A stretch of 41,317 nt of DNA from CAZRNB01 sp964601355 (GTDB taxonomy: Bacteria; Planctomycetota; Phycisphaerae; Sedimentisphaerales; Anaerobacaceae): contig CAZRNB010000010.1 in the NCBI GenBank assembly GCA_964601355.1, positions 1-41,317 on the forward strand, written 5' to 3'. Of the stretch, positions 1-7,251 are shown in pieces; position 1 is the first letter of the stretch, and each line of letters begins with the position of its first letter. The position numbers and the translations under genes were made by a program. The notes beneath the pieces are model-generated. The model did no database searches and was not told the DNA's origin. It worked only from the letters and a program-made list of their open reading frames with translations.

Positions 1-181
1 AGCCCGCTCCTTTCACAACTTGTTCCAGTTCAGCGAGTTGTGTAGCATTTATATCCAGGCCAGCGACGATTCGGCCTTGTTTTAATAATTCGAGGGTAAT
101 TGCTCGGCCTATTCCTCTTGCAGCTCCGGTTACGACAGCTAATCTCTTCTCTCGACTACGCTCGGGACATGTTTCTGACAT
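1..181 (-). CDS. fabG: 3-oxoacyl-ACP reductase FabG, N-terminal part (runs off the window)
   Basis: The reverse strand encodes about 60 residues of a short-chain dehydrogenase/reductase. The NADPH-binding glycine motif TGAARGIGRA is followed by LELLKQGRIVAGLDIN, the usual beta1-alphaA-beta2 of a Rossmann fold. FabG reduces 3-oxoacyl-ACP in fatty-acid elongation. The start at ATG 181 is supported by AAGGAG a few bases upstream. The N-terminus MSETCPERSREKR is longer than usual; the PERSRE part is encoded by a 19-base dispersed repeat (151-169) that recurs at 38489-38507. FabG normally follows fabD, which here lies 5 kb away on the same strand, so the operon seems interrupted. A different SDR enzyme cannot be excluded because the catalytic Ser-Tyr-Lys region is outside the window. 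Confidence 0.85.
   Translation of the reverse strand, partial: MSETCPERSREKRLAVVTGAARGIGRAITLELLKQGRIVAGLDINATQLAELEQVVKGAG
151..169. repeat. Dispersed 19-bp repeat module inside fabG
   Basis: CTCGACTACGCTCGGGACA is identical to 38489-38507, where it sits inside a short inverted-repeat element. Here it is in frame in the fabG N-terminus. Confidence 0.85.
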
Positions 182-189
182 CCTTTATT

Positions 190-292
190 CTCCTTATTTT
201 TTACGTCTTCTGTCCTCAGTCCTCTGCCTTCCGCCATCTGTCCTCTGTTTTCTGTCTTCCGTCTTCCGTATTCTGTCTTCTTATTTTCTAAA
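190..292. repeat. CT-rich degenerate tandem repeat (CTGTCTTC/CTGTCCTC units)
   Basis: Directly upstream of fabG lies a run of imperfect 7-10 base units such as TCTTCTGTCC, CTCTGTTTTC and TCTTCCGTC. The same unit type appears inside serS (about 14115-14148). It is not plausible as coding sequence. Confidence 0.8.
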
Positions 293-555
293 TTCTTTTA
301 CCTTACCACCCCCCGCAAGGCAACAAAATTTTAGAAAAGGGCATTTTTCAGCTTTTATTCGTTGGATTTTAGGGGATAACGAGAAAGAAAAGTTTTTTAA
401 GAAAAATGTTTTGTTGGTTATGTGGTTGTAGGTATAATTTTGTAAAGCGTATATATTATGCCGCATTTCATATTTAGTGAAACTTATTTGTTAATAATTT
501 GGTATTTATTGATTATGTGGCAGGAAACTGGTGAGCTTAATGTGGCGAAAAATAA
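293..555. other. AT-rich intergenic stretch without a recognised gene
   Basis: It contains a short purine/pyrimidine tract (CCACCCCCCGC near 306) and then AT-rich sequence. Small open frames are present, but none has a recognisable motif. It could carry the promoter of the downstream two-component genes; no element was clear enough to place. Confidence 0.5.
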
Positions 556-657
556 GACTTTGAACATGGAGGTGGGCTTCACTTGGTTCTTCGATTTGGG
601 ACACAAAAGGATTTTATTCCTGTTAGACTCGGAGATCTTTTGGTGATAATGACATGA
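556..657 (+). CDS. Short frame ending in an ATGA overlap with the histidine kinase; leader peptide or gene remnant
   Basis: A frame open from 556 ends at TGA 655-657, which overlaps the kinase start (ATG 654) in the classic ATGA coupling arrangement. A GGAGGTGGG purine run (568-576) lies 6-7 bases before an in-frame TTG at 583, which would give a 24-residue peptide ending RLGDLLVIMT. It may be a translated leader coupled to the kinase, or the last part of a deleted upstream gene. No family is recognised, and chance remains possible at this length. Confidence 0.3.
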   Translation, partial: DFEHGGGLHLVLRFGTQKDFIPVRLGDLLVIMT

Positions 658-2525
658 GAGCAAGAAAACATAAAATACATATTGGCTCTGAAGAAAGCTC
701 TAAAGAGTGGTATAAACCTGCTTTAAAAGAGTTAGAAAACATTTTCCAGCGGACTAATCAGCAATTTGATCTCGTAAAGAAGATGGCGGAGTCTATTCTA
801 TTACTGGAAAAACGACTTGATGAGATATTCAAAGAGATATGCTTTGATTTGAGGGAAGTTGCTAACGCAGATGGCATTGAGGTATTTATCTTATCAGGTG
901 AAGAATTCATCCCTATGAATTTGTCAATTGAGAATGGATTGAAAGATTTGGATTTCTCTCCCGGTGGTGAATTGGCGGATGTAGCCAATTTAAAGAAAGG
1001 TGAGCATCTTCTTGTCCAATTGAGAAAAGGATCTGCGTTTGAGTGGTTGGTTTTTTTACCTATATTTCTTCAAAAGGACTTGTTCGGAATCATGGCACTA
1101 GCTCAAAAGAGCAACTCCTCATCAGTTATTCTGAACAATAAGGGCTTCCTATCTTTCATAGGTATTGTGGCCAATCAGTTAGGCATAATGACTGAAAGGT
1201 ATCTCGAGAAGAAACAACTATCTATTCAGACAAAACTCATTAAGCTATTCTTTAACAGTAAGCTGGTTCCATCCGCTTGCTGGGAACAAATTGTGGACGA
1301 AATTGTACATTTTTTACCAGACTGGCATCCTTTGGTTGTTAAGCCGGTTCCAAAGGTACAGCTACTTTTATATAACGAGGGGGATCGTCATCTTTGGATA
1401 GCAGGCACCCAAGGAAATGAAGAGGTTGGCACGGAAGTATTAGTAGATTCCTCTATATGTGGCATGCTTGTTATAGACCGCTCCTCCGACTTCGTTTTGA
1501 TTAACCCAAATAAACACCTTGATAAATATAAAGGATTTTTGTTAGGTAAAAAAAAGGAAATACCACAAAGTGAACTAGCAGTTCGTATAGCACTGGAAGA
1601 AGAGATCGTCGGAGTGGTTAATCTTGAGCATCCACAAGCAAATGTTTTTAAACTGCAGCATATTCAAACTTTAAGAGCAGCGGCTACCTTTATTGCTCCT
1701 TTCATCGAAGCTCTGCGCTCTCGGTATGCAAGACAACGGACTAAGGAATTGGAAATACTTTATACCGTGACTAGGTTATTAGGGAGAACGGCCTCCACAT
1801 ATCAACATATTCTAGGGCACCCGCTCGTAAAGTCACGCCTAACAATGGAAAGGTTGTACAAAGGCATTAGTGAATTGCCAACCAATATTGCAACCAATAT
1901 TCAAAACAGACTTGATGAGATGTCGCGACATATTAACCAAATACACGAAAGTTCTGACCGGTTTTGTAACAGTCTTCCGGCTTTTATGACGTACGGTCCC
2001 GTAGACGTGTTATCGGCGATTAAACAGGCAATTGCGCCATCCGAAACCATGAAATTTGTTCAAGAGGAGAATATTAAGATAGATCTGCGTACTGTTGGTG
2101 AAATTGAAAAGGTATATGCATCAGCTCTATTGCAAGAACACTTCTATAATCTGATAGATAATTCGATATATGCGATCCGGCAGGCATTGTTAGAAAAGAA
2201 AATTAACAGAGGAGTTATTGATATAATTGTCAAATCTATTTCTGTGAAAGATGGGCTTGGAGTAGAAACTGGATCAAAGTTGATAGATGTGAGAGTCGAG
2301 GATAATGGTACAGGTGCTCCTATTGATTGCGAAAAAGACATCGGTAAACCTCGTTTTACTACAAAGGGTGGGTATGGAAGTGGATATGGTTTGTCAGCTG
2401 CCAAAGAGTACATGCAATCAGTTGGTGGAGACTTGGCGTGGAAAAACAAACCGGGAAAAGGTTTCGTAGTGGAATTTAATCTTGAAGTGTTCGACCCGAT
2501 AAAGCACGAGAAAAAGGTAAAGTAA
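654..2525 (+). CDS. GAF-domain sensor histidine kinase
   Basis: The 623-residue protein has no membrane segment, so it should be cytoplasmic. Two GAF-like regions (about residues 45-185 and 205-355) precede a helical dimerisation part (about 360-440) containing TYQHILGHPL, where His385 or His389 is the candidate phosphorylated residue; the H-box is atypical. The ATPase domain is clear: N box HFYNLIDNSIYAI (about 496-508), G1 box EDNGTG (549-554) and F/G2 box RFTTKGGYGSGYGLSAAKEYM (567-587, split over two motifs). It should autophosphorylate and pass phosphate to the regulator encoded 33 bases downstream. The input signal is unknown. It lies in the block separating fabD from fabG and reads against those genes. 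Confidence 0.85.
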   Translation: MRARKHKIHIGSEESSKEWYKPALKELENIFQRTNQQFDLVKKMAESILLLEKRLDEIFKEICFDLREVANADGIEVFILSGEEFIPMNLSIENGLKDLDFSPGGELADVANLKKGEHLLVQLRKGSAFEWLVFLPIFLQKDLFGIMALAQKSNSSSVILNNKGFLSFIGIVANQLGIMTERYLEKKQLSIQTKLIKLFFNSKLVPSACWEQIVDEIVHFLPDWHPLVVKPVPKVQLLLYNEGDRHLWIAGTQGNEEVGTEVLVDSSICGMLVIDRSSDFVLINPNKHLDKYKGFLLGKKKEIPQSELAVRIALEEEIVGVVNLEHPQANVFKLQHIQTLRAAATFIAPFIEALRSRYARQRTKELEILYTVTRLLGRTASTYQHILGHPLVKSRLTMERLYKGISELPTNIATNIQNRLDEMSRHINQIHESSDRFCNSLPAFMTYGPVDVLSAIKQAIAPSETMKFVQEENIKIDLRTVGEIEKVYASALLQEHFYNLIDNSIYAIRQALLEKKINRGVIDIIVKSISVKDGLGVETGSKLIDVRVEDNGTGAPIDCEKDIGKPRFTTKGGYGSGYGLSAAKEYMQSVGGDLAWKNKPGKGFVVEFNLEVFDPIKHEKKVK

Positions 2526-2558
2526 TTTGGATATAACTTGTCAGATGGAGGATAAATC

Positions 2559-3359
2559 ATGAAGGATAATAAGAGAGTTTTGATTGTTGAGGACGACACT
2601 GAGCTTCAAGCGGAATTTAAGTTAATTGTGGAAGAGGCTGGTTTTGAAGTTGATACAGCTGACAACAAAACAGAGGCCTTGGAGAAGGTGAGATGCCGTA
2701 CTTATCATGTGGGCATGATAGACATAATGCTGACGAACAACCTGTTGGACAGAGGAGGAATTGATGTTCTCAAGTACATCAGCTCACTAAAAGAAGGAAC
2801 CCAGGCTATAGTGTTATCTGCTTCGCCGGATGTAAGGGTTCCAGTGGAGGCATGGAAGGAAGGAGCTTTAAGTTATTTGGTCAAAAAGGACATTGGATCC
2901 TCTAAGGATATTTTGAATGAGGTTGAAAAGGCATATCAAAGATGTCAAATTAGATCCTATGGCAGATTTAGGTCTATGATAGAGTATTTGGCCAGTCCTG
3001 AAAGAACAGATTTTTTTGAGGATCGTCTGATGCGATTATTGGAAGGAGGCTTTGATTTGATGCAAGCAGAATTATCACTTGTGTTTGTCCCACTGCAGCC
3101 GTTCCTTCGTAAGAAGAATCAGAGGGTTTCCATAGTAGTAGATGATAAGCGAGGTATGGCTAATGGGCTGTTCTGGAGTAAAGCGTTAGGATGTGCAGTT
3201 TACGTAAACTTTGGGCGCAAAGAATGCGAGTATTTGAAGCCTGAAGATACTACTCTGGGTGAAATAATTTTTGAACAGAGTAAATCGAATTTGAAAGCCG
3301 CTGTGTGGAGAGCAATAGCTAAAAGAGACGAATTTATCGAAACACTGTATGATATCTGA
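2559..3359 (+). CDS. Response regulator with receiver domain and unrecognised C-terminal domain
   Basis: Residues 5-125 form a receiver domain: acidic pair E11-D12-D13, phosphoacceptor Asp55 in GMIDIML, the switch serine in IVLSAS, and the conserved lysine in YLVKKD. A good Shine-Dalgarno (GGAGG at 2547-2551) precedes ATG 2559. The remaining ~140 residues show no helix-turn-helix, GGDEF or other standard output motif that I can recognise, so the output is unknown. Its place right after the kinase makes it the probable partner. A DNA-binding role is not supported by the sequence. Confidence 0.85.
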   Translation: MKDNKRVLIVEDDTELQAEFKLIVEEAGFEVDTADNKTEALEKVRCRTYHVGMIDIMLTNNLLDRGGIDVLKYISSLKEGTQAIVLSASPDVRVPVEAWKEGALSYLVKKDIGSSKDILNEVEKAYQRCQIRSYGRFRSMIEYLASPERTDFFEDRLMRLLEGGFDLMQAELSLVFVPLQPFLRKKNQRVSIVVDDKRGMANGLFWSKALGCAVYVNFGRKECEYLKPEDTTLGEIIFEQSKSNLKAAVWRAIAKRDEFIETLYDI

Positions 3360-3361
3360 AA

Positions 3362-3474
3362 GATATTAGGTAGGGTGCGATGACTCGTGCTACGTCCCTT
3401 AGGGACTACGCAGAGTAGCAGGTGAATCCACAGTCCTAATGACTCCTTACGCAGGATGGCCAAGCCCATAACGC
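3362..3474. repeat. Dispersed repeat with hairpin, 3' of the response regulator
   Basis: GTCCCTTAGGGAC (3396-3408) is a perfect palindrome flanked by GCTAC and GTAGC. It is followed by GGTGAATCC (3421-3429) and GCAGGATGGCCAAGCCCA (from 3451). The last two pieces recur fused together at 5091-5123, on the other side of the arsR/IS segment. The hairpin could end the kinase-regulator transcript, but no T-run follows it. Confidence 0.6.
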
Positions 3475-3550
3475 ATCTGCAAAGTAACTGCGTCCTCTTT
3501 AACACCCGCATCATCAATTCCATCATCTAAAATCCCATAAGCCTGAAACA

Positions 3551-3582
3551 CTATATAAGTATATACGCATATACTTATATAG
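3551..3582. promoter_or_regulatory. 32-bp palindrome, copy 1 (candidate operator)
   Basis: Perfect 14-bp arms CTATATAAGTATAT and ATATACTTATATAG flank the centre ACGC. It lies 16 bases past the arsR stop codon. A second copy with the same centre and orientation lies at 4836-4867. AT-rich palindromes of this size are typical targets of ArsR/SmtB-family repressors, so an operator role is plausible. A recombination or insertion footprint is the alternative. Confidence 0.5.
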
Positions 3583-3598
3583 CTTTGTGAAATCTTCT

Positions 3599-3883
3599 TT
3601 ATGTATTCCTTGGCTCAAATAACGCGCTGACTGCTTTGTGGATGAAAGCAATATTTTGTTTATCGAGTGAATAATAAACATGAAAACCTCTCTTTTGAAA
3701 CCATACAATTCCAACATCTCTCAACACTCGCAGATGCTGAGAAGTTGCCTCCTGCGATATACCCAATTGCGACGTCAACTCGGTGACGCACATTGCTCGA
3801 CGCTTAAGTGCCTGAACAATGCGTATCCGTGCCTCAACTGAAAATAATTTGAATATCCTTGCCAGCTTTTCCGCGTCAGCCAT
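3599..3883 (-). CDS. ArsR/SmtB-family winged-helix transcriptional regulator
   Basis: The 94-residue protein matches the family length. The N-terminal helix (EKLARIFKLFSVEARIRIVQAL) is followed by the helix-turn-helix VTELTSQLGISQEATSQHL and the wing RGFHVYYSLD. The metal-site motif ELCVC of classical ArsR is reduced to AMCVTEL with one cysteine, so arsenite sensing through that site is not supported; another ligand or thiol redox signal is possible. These proteins usually repress their own promoter. Here an insertion sequence begins only 26 bp upstream of the start codon (ATG 3883) and separates the gene from a palindrome at 4836-4867 that could be its operator. No obvious target gene remains next to it. 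Confidence 0.85.
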   Translation of the reverse strand: MADAEKLARIFKLFSVEARIRIVQALKRRAMCVTELTSQLGISQEATSQHLRVLRDVGIVWFQKRGFHVYYSLDKQNIAFIHKAVSALFEPRNT

Positions 3884-3962
3884 AACTGTTCACCTCCATA
3901 TTTTATGTAGAACCTATCCCAAAACCTCAATTTTTGGGTTAATATGAGCCGATATATGGTTT

Positions 3963-4786
3963 ATGGACTTAACAAACGAACAATGGCAACGGATTGCGAA
4001 ATTCATTCCGAAGCCCAAAGCACAGCCTGGAAAGTCAGGCAGGCCGCCACAAAATCCAAGAGATGTACTCAATGGCATTCTCTGGATTTTGCGAACCGGA
4101 GCCCAATGGTCAGATTTGCCAGAACGGTATCCGCCGAAAAGCACCTGCCATCGATATTTCCAGCAGTGGAACAAATCGGGGGTCTTTGCCAAAATACTGA
4201 CGGCACTGGCCCGGGACCTGAAAAAACGTGGCGGTATAGACATCAGCGAAGGTTTTATCGATGGAACTTTTGCTCCGGCAAAAAAAGGGGCGATGGTGTG
4301 GGCAAGACCAAAAGGGGATAGCTCTGCGATGGTGAATCCACGACATTGACGATGGACGATGGATGATGGACGATGGACGACGTCTTTCGTCTTTCGTCCC
4401 TCGTCTCTCGTCCCCCCGCTTGCGCAACGAGTGCCAGCCCGCATGAAGTAACTCTTGTTGATGATACTCTTGATGCCTGTTTTTTGGAAAACGTGCCGGA
4501 AAAAGTAATCGTCGACATGGCGTATGACAGTGATCCATTGGATAAAGGTTTGGCCGAAGAACGTGGCGTCGAGATTACCCCACATAAGAGCAACAGGTGT
4601 CAGCCTGCCACGCAGGATGGCCGGACATTGCGGAGATACAGGAAACGATGGAAGATTGAGCGTTTGTTCGCTTGGCTTCAAAACTTTCGTTGACTTGTTG
4701 TTCGTTATGAATATCATCTTGCAAATTTTATCGCTATGATTCAGCTCGGCTGTATCGTCATCCTGCTTCGGAGGGTTTTGGGATGA
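3963..4786 (+). pseudogene. IS427-type DDE transposase, disrupted
   Basis: The first half (from MDLTNEQWQRIAKFIPKPK) covers the N-terminal DUF4096-like domain and the first catalytic Asp (SEGFIDGTF). An A7G4 run (4280-4290) matches the slippery site used for -1 frameshifting in this group: after it the -1 frame reads GDGVGKTKRG as expected, but a TAG stops it at 4319-4321. About 30 conserved residues are then missing and replaced by a GACGATGG/GTCTTTCGTC repeat tract. The second half resumes in the same -1 frame with SPHEVTLVDDTLDA, DMAYDSDPLD (second Asp) and KRWKIERLFAWLQNFR. There, TGA (4691-4693) replaces an expected Arg codon, and the frame continues LVVRYEYHL to 4786. It has at least three lesions, so it is a pseudogene. 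Confidence 0.85.
4346..4422. repeat. Repeat tract inserted in the transposase gene
   Basis: GACGATGGACGATGG-type units are followed by complementary GTCTTTCGTC/CGTCTCTCGTC units, making an imperfect long hairpin. It replaces an internal part of the transposase. Related GATGGACGAT wording occurs at about 10519-10530. Confidence 0.7.
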
Positions 4787-4835
4787 CTTGTAACATTTAC
4801 ATTGCTCAAAAATATAAAATCACTGCTAAACAGCA

Positions 4836-4867
4836 CAATATAAGTATATACGCATATACTTATATAG
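4836..4867. promoter_or_regulatory. 32-bp palindrome, copy 2 (candidate displaced arsR operator)
   Basis: CAATATAAGTATAT and ATATACTTATATAG flank ACGC; 31 of 32 bases match copy 1 at 3551-3582. If the insertion sequence is removed in silico, this palindrome falls about 70-75 bp upstream of the arsR start, a normal operator position. Confidence 0.45.
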
Positions 4868-5173
4868 TGATAATTCAATTGTCAAACAGAAAGTAAAAAA
4901 ATTCTTGTGAATCTTCGAGAAGAAATAAAGGAAAAAATCGCCGTTGTCTGGGGCGAAAAATAACATATTAACGAAAACTCAGTTGTCTTCGGCTGGCTCG
5001 CAATAACAGAGTCGTAATTTGTGAGTTACAGACTGCGATGCGAACTGCGAAAAATGATTGACCAACAGCGGCACAGGATTTATAATGCCGGGTGAATCCG
5101 CAGGATGGCCCAGCCCAGAACGCGAATACGCCTACGGCGTACAAGTAAAAAATATGCCGGAAGGAAATAAGGA
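4868..5173. other. Gene-free stretch with a short frame remnant and a repeat copy
   Basis: A frame reading ILVNLREEIKEKIAVVWGEK and then stop (about 4902-4964) could be the end of a lost gene or a GTG-started micropeptide; I cannot identify it. At 5091-5123 lies the second copy of the GGTGAATCC...GGATGGCC repeat seen at 3421-3474. The rest shows no gene. Confidence 0.45.
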
Positions 5174-5192
5174 CCCCCAGCAAAGCTGGGGG
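5174..5192 (-). terminator. Hairpin 12 bases after the fabD stop codon
   Basis: CCCCCAGC and GCTGGGGG pair around an AAA loop (8-bp stem). On the fabD strand it is followed by TCCTTATTTCC, a weak T-rich tail. It probably ends or slows the rpmF-plsX-fabH-fabD transcript, which fits fabD being the last gene of the shortened operon. Confidence 0.55.
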
Positions 5193-5204
5193 CTAAAAAA
5201 TCTA

Positions 5205-6167
5205 TCATACAATCTCATTCACCCCCGCGTCTTCCTGTCGGAAGACAGGAGCAGGGGGCAAATTGCTGATGTTTACGACTTGTGTTTTTCGATTTATCCT
5301 TTTCATTAAGCCGGTCAGAACTCTGCCGGGGCCAATTTCGTAAAACTTCTCTACCCCATCGGCTAAAAGCCGTTCCATACATTTTTGCCAATATATTGCG
5401 CTGGTCAATTGCTTTGTAAGTCCTTCGGCAATTTGTTTAGCGCTTTGGTAATATTCGGCATCAATATTTGCAATAATCTTGATTTTAGAAGGCTCACCAA
5501 TCTTGCATTTTGAAAGTGCTTCCCTAAGTATATCTGCTGCATTAGCCATCATTTCGGTATGAAAAGCACCGGCTACTTCCAGCCGAACTGCTTTTATGGC
5601 GCCATATTTTGGAGCCAATTCTTCTGCTCGTTTGCAGGCTGATTTACTGCCGCTAATAACGATTTGTCCTGGGCAGTTAAAATTGACGGGCAGCAGCAAC
5701 TCGCCATCGCTTGCCTCGGCACAAAGCCGCCGAATTTTTTCTTCGTCAAGGCCAATAATACTAACCATTGCGCCGTCGGTAGAATCAGCCGCAGCCTGCA
5801 TAGCCTGGCCGCGTTTCTGCACAAGTATCAGTGCATCCTCAAAACTAATTACACCTGCCGCATAAAGAGCGGTATATTCGCCAAGACTAAGACCTGCTGT
5901 CACATCAGCATTTAAATCTTTCGTAGCGGAATTTGTCTTCAAAACCTCCAAAATTGCAGCGGAGGTGACAAAAATCGCAGGCTGAGAAATCGTTGTCGTA
6001 TTGAGTTGCTCAGCAGGGCCTTCAAAACAAATCTTGCGCAGATCGAAACCGACAATATCATTAGCCTTTTCATAAATCTTAGCTGCTTCAGGATACGACC
6101 GAGCAATATCAGCGCCCATTCCAATTTCCTGTGCGCCCTGCCCCGGGAATATAAAAGCGGTCTTCAT
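5205..6167 (-). CDS. fabD: Malonyl-CoA:ACP transacylase FabD
   Basis: The 320-residue enzyme moves malonyl from CoA to ACP for fatty-acid elongation. It starts with the family signature MKTAFIFPGQGAQEIGMG. The nucleophile is Ser94 in GLSLGEY and the catalytic His is His203 in GAFHTEMM; NCPGQIVISG and EIGPGRVLTGL are also present. Homologues usually end shortly after GRVLTGLMKRINR. The extra tail from about residue 303 (PPAPVFRQEDAGVNEIV) is encoded by a palindromic module (CCCCCGCGTCTTCC / GGAAGACAGGAGCAGGGGG) like one inside the element at 31320-31478, so it is probably a late addition. The gene follows fabH after 58 bases of TAGTATTTAG-type repeat and shares its transcript. Confidence 0.95.
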   Translation of the reverse strand: MKTAFIFPGQGAQEIGMGADIARSYPEAAKIYEKANDIVGFDLRKICFEGPAEQLNTTTISQPAIFVTSAAILEVLKTNSATKDLNADVTAGLSLGEYTALYAAGVISFEDALILVQKRGQAMQAAADSTDGAMVSIIGLDEEKIRRLCAEASDGELLLPVNFNCPGQIVISGSKSACKRAEELAPKYGAIKAVRLEVAGAFHTEMMANAADILREALSKCKIGEPSKIKIIANIDAEYYQSAKQIAEGLTKQLTSAIYWQKCMERLLADGVEKFYEIGPGRVLTGLMKRINRKTQVVNISNLPPAPVFRQEDAGVNEIV

Positions 6168-6225
6168 GATTAGTATTTAGTATATAGTATTTAGGATTTA
6201 GAATTTCGCTTCACGCTTCACGCAA

Positions 6226-7251
6226 TCAAAGCCGGATAACGCTCGCAGCCCAGGTTAATCCTGCACCGAAAGCCACGAAAATCACGATGTCTCCCTGCTT
6301 GATTTTTCCTTCTTTTCTACAGCCGTCAAAGGCCAATGGCACGGAGGCTGCGGATGTATTGCCGTACTCGCTGATATTTATATAAACCTTTTCATCTGGA
6401 AAATTCAGCCGCTTGGCTGCTGATTCAATAATCCTTCCATTCATCTGGTGTGAAATCATCATTTTAACATCATCAATGCACAGTCCACAATGGTCCAGGC
6501 ACTCGGTAACGGCTTCGACAATCCGCCGAACCGCTTGTTGATAGACTTCTCTGCCCTTGATTTGCATATAGATCTTGTTTGGGTCGTCTAATTTCTTACT
6601 TGCCGGATGACGCGAGCCATACGCCACGCAGCATAACGTTTGCCAGTAATCGCCATCTGAAGCCATGGTACTATATATAATTCCGCTTTCTTCAGTCTTT
6701 GCGTTCCTGGGCCGGGACTGAAGCAAGACGGCTCCAGCTCCGTCACCGAAAAGAATACAGCTTGTCCGATCAGTCCAGTCGGTAATCTTTGTCAGGGTCT
6801 CGGCTCCTATTACGAGAGCATTTCTGTATCGCCCACTCTCTAAGAATTGCTGCACAATCGACAGGCCATAGATAAAACCGCTGCAAGCAGCGGCTAAATC
6901 GAACACCCACGCTTTCTTTGCTTGCAGAGAGCGCTGCACAAAAGACGCCGTTGAAGGGAAAACCATCTCAGGCGTGATAGTAGCTACAATAATAATATCG
7001 AGTTCAGAAGCGTCGAGCTTGGCATCGGCCAGAGCCCTTTTCGCCGCCTCTGTGGCTAAAAATGCGGTAGTTTCATTGTCGGTAGTAATATGTCGAACCT
7101 TGATGCCCGTCCGCGTTGTAATCCACTCGTCGGTAGTATCCACCATCTTCGCCAGGTCATCATTTGTTAATAACTTAGCCGGCACAAAAGAGCCGTTGCC
7201 CGTAATAACTGCGCGGTAAGGGCGGTGCCATTCCTCAAATGATTTTTGCAT
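6226..7251 (-). CDS. fabH: 3-oxoacyl-ACP synthase III FabH
   Basis: This 341-residue thiolase-fold enzyme condenses acetyl-CoA with malonyl-ACP to start fatty-acid synthesis. The triad is complete: Cys123 in LAAACSGF, His268 in MISHQMN and Asn298 in SEYGNTS. The substrate-side motif DEWITTRTGI is also present. The start at ATG 7251 overlaps the last 17 bases of plsX, indicating translational coupling. The N-terminal extension MQKSFEEWHRPYR before AVITGNGSFVP is a little longer than in E. coli FabH, but no better start is visible. Confidence 0.95.
   Translation of the reverse strand: MQKSFEEWHRPYRAVITGNGSFVPAKLLTNDDLAKMVDTTDEWITTRTGIKVRHITTDNETTAFLATEAAKRALADAKLDASELDIIIVATITPEMVFPSTASFVQRSLQAKKAWVFDLAAACSGFIYGLSIVQQFLESGRYRNALVIGAETLTKITDWTDRTSCILFGDGAGAVLLQSRPRNAKTEESGIIYSTMASDGDYWQTLCCVAYGSRHPASKKLDDPNKIYMQIKGREVYQQAVRRIVEAVTECLDHCGLCIDDVKMMISHQMNGRIIESAAKRLNFPDEKVYINISEYGNTSAASVPLAFDGCRKEGKIKQGDIVIFVAFGAGLTWAASVIRL

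Larger units (their letters stand above)
3910..4789 (+). mobile_element. IS5-family (IS427-like) insertion sequence, inactive
   Basis: The ends carry inverted ATCCCAAAACC (3916-3926 and 4774-4784 as GGTTTTGGGAT), typical of the IS427 group. TGTA lies just outside the left end and again at the right end (about 4789-4792), a possible short target duplication; exact ends are uncertain by a few bases. The element sits directly upstream of arsR. Its transposase is broken (separate entry), so it can move only if helped in trans. Confidence 0.75.

Noticed and set aside
4110..4717. Minus-strand frames across the insertion sequence
   Set aside because: They run antisense to a recognisable transposase and through a repeat tract.
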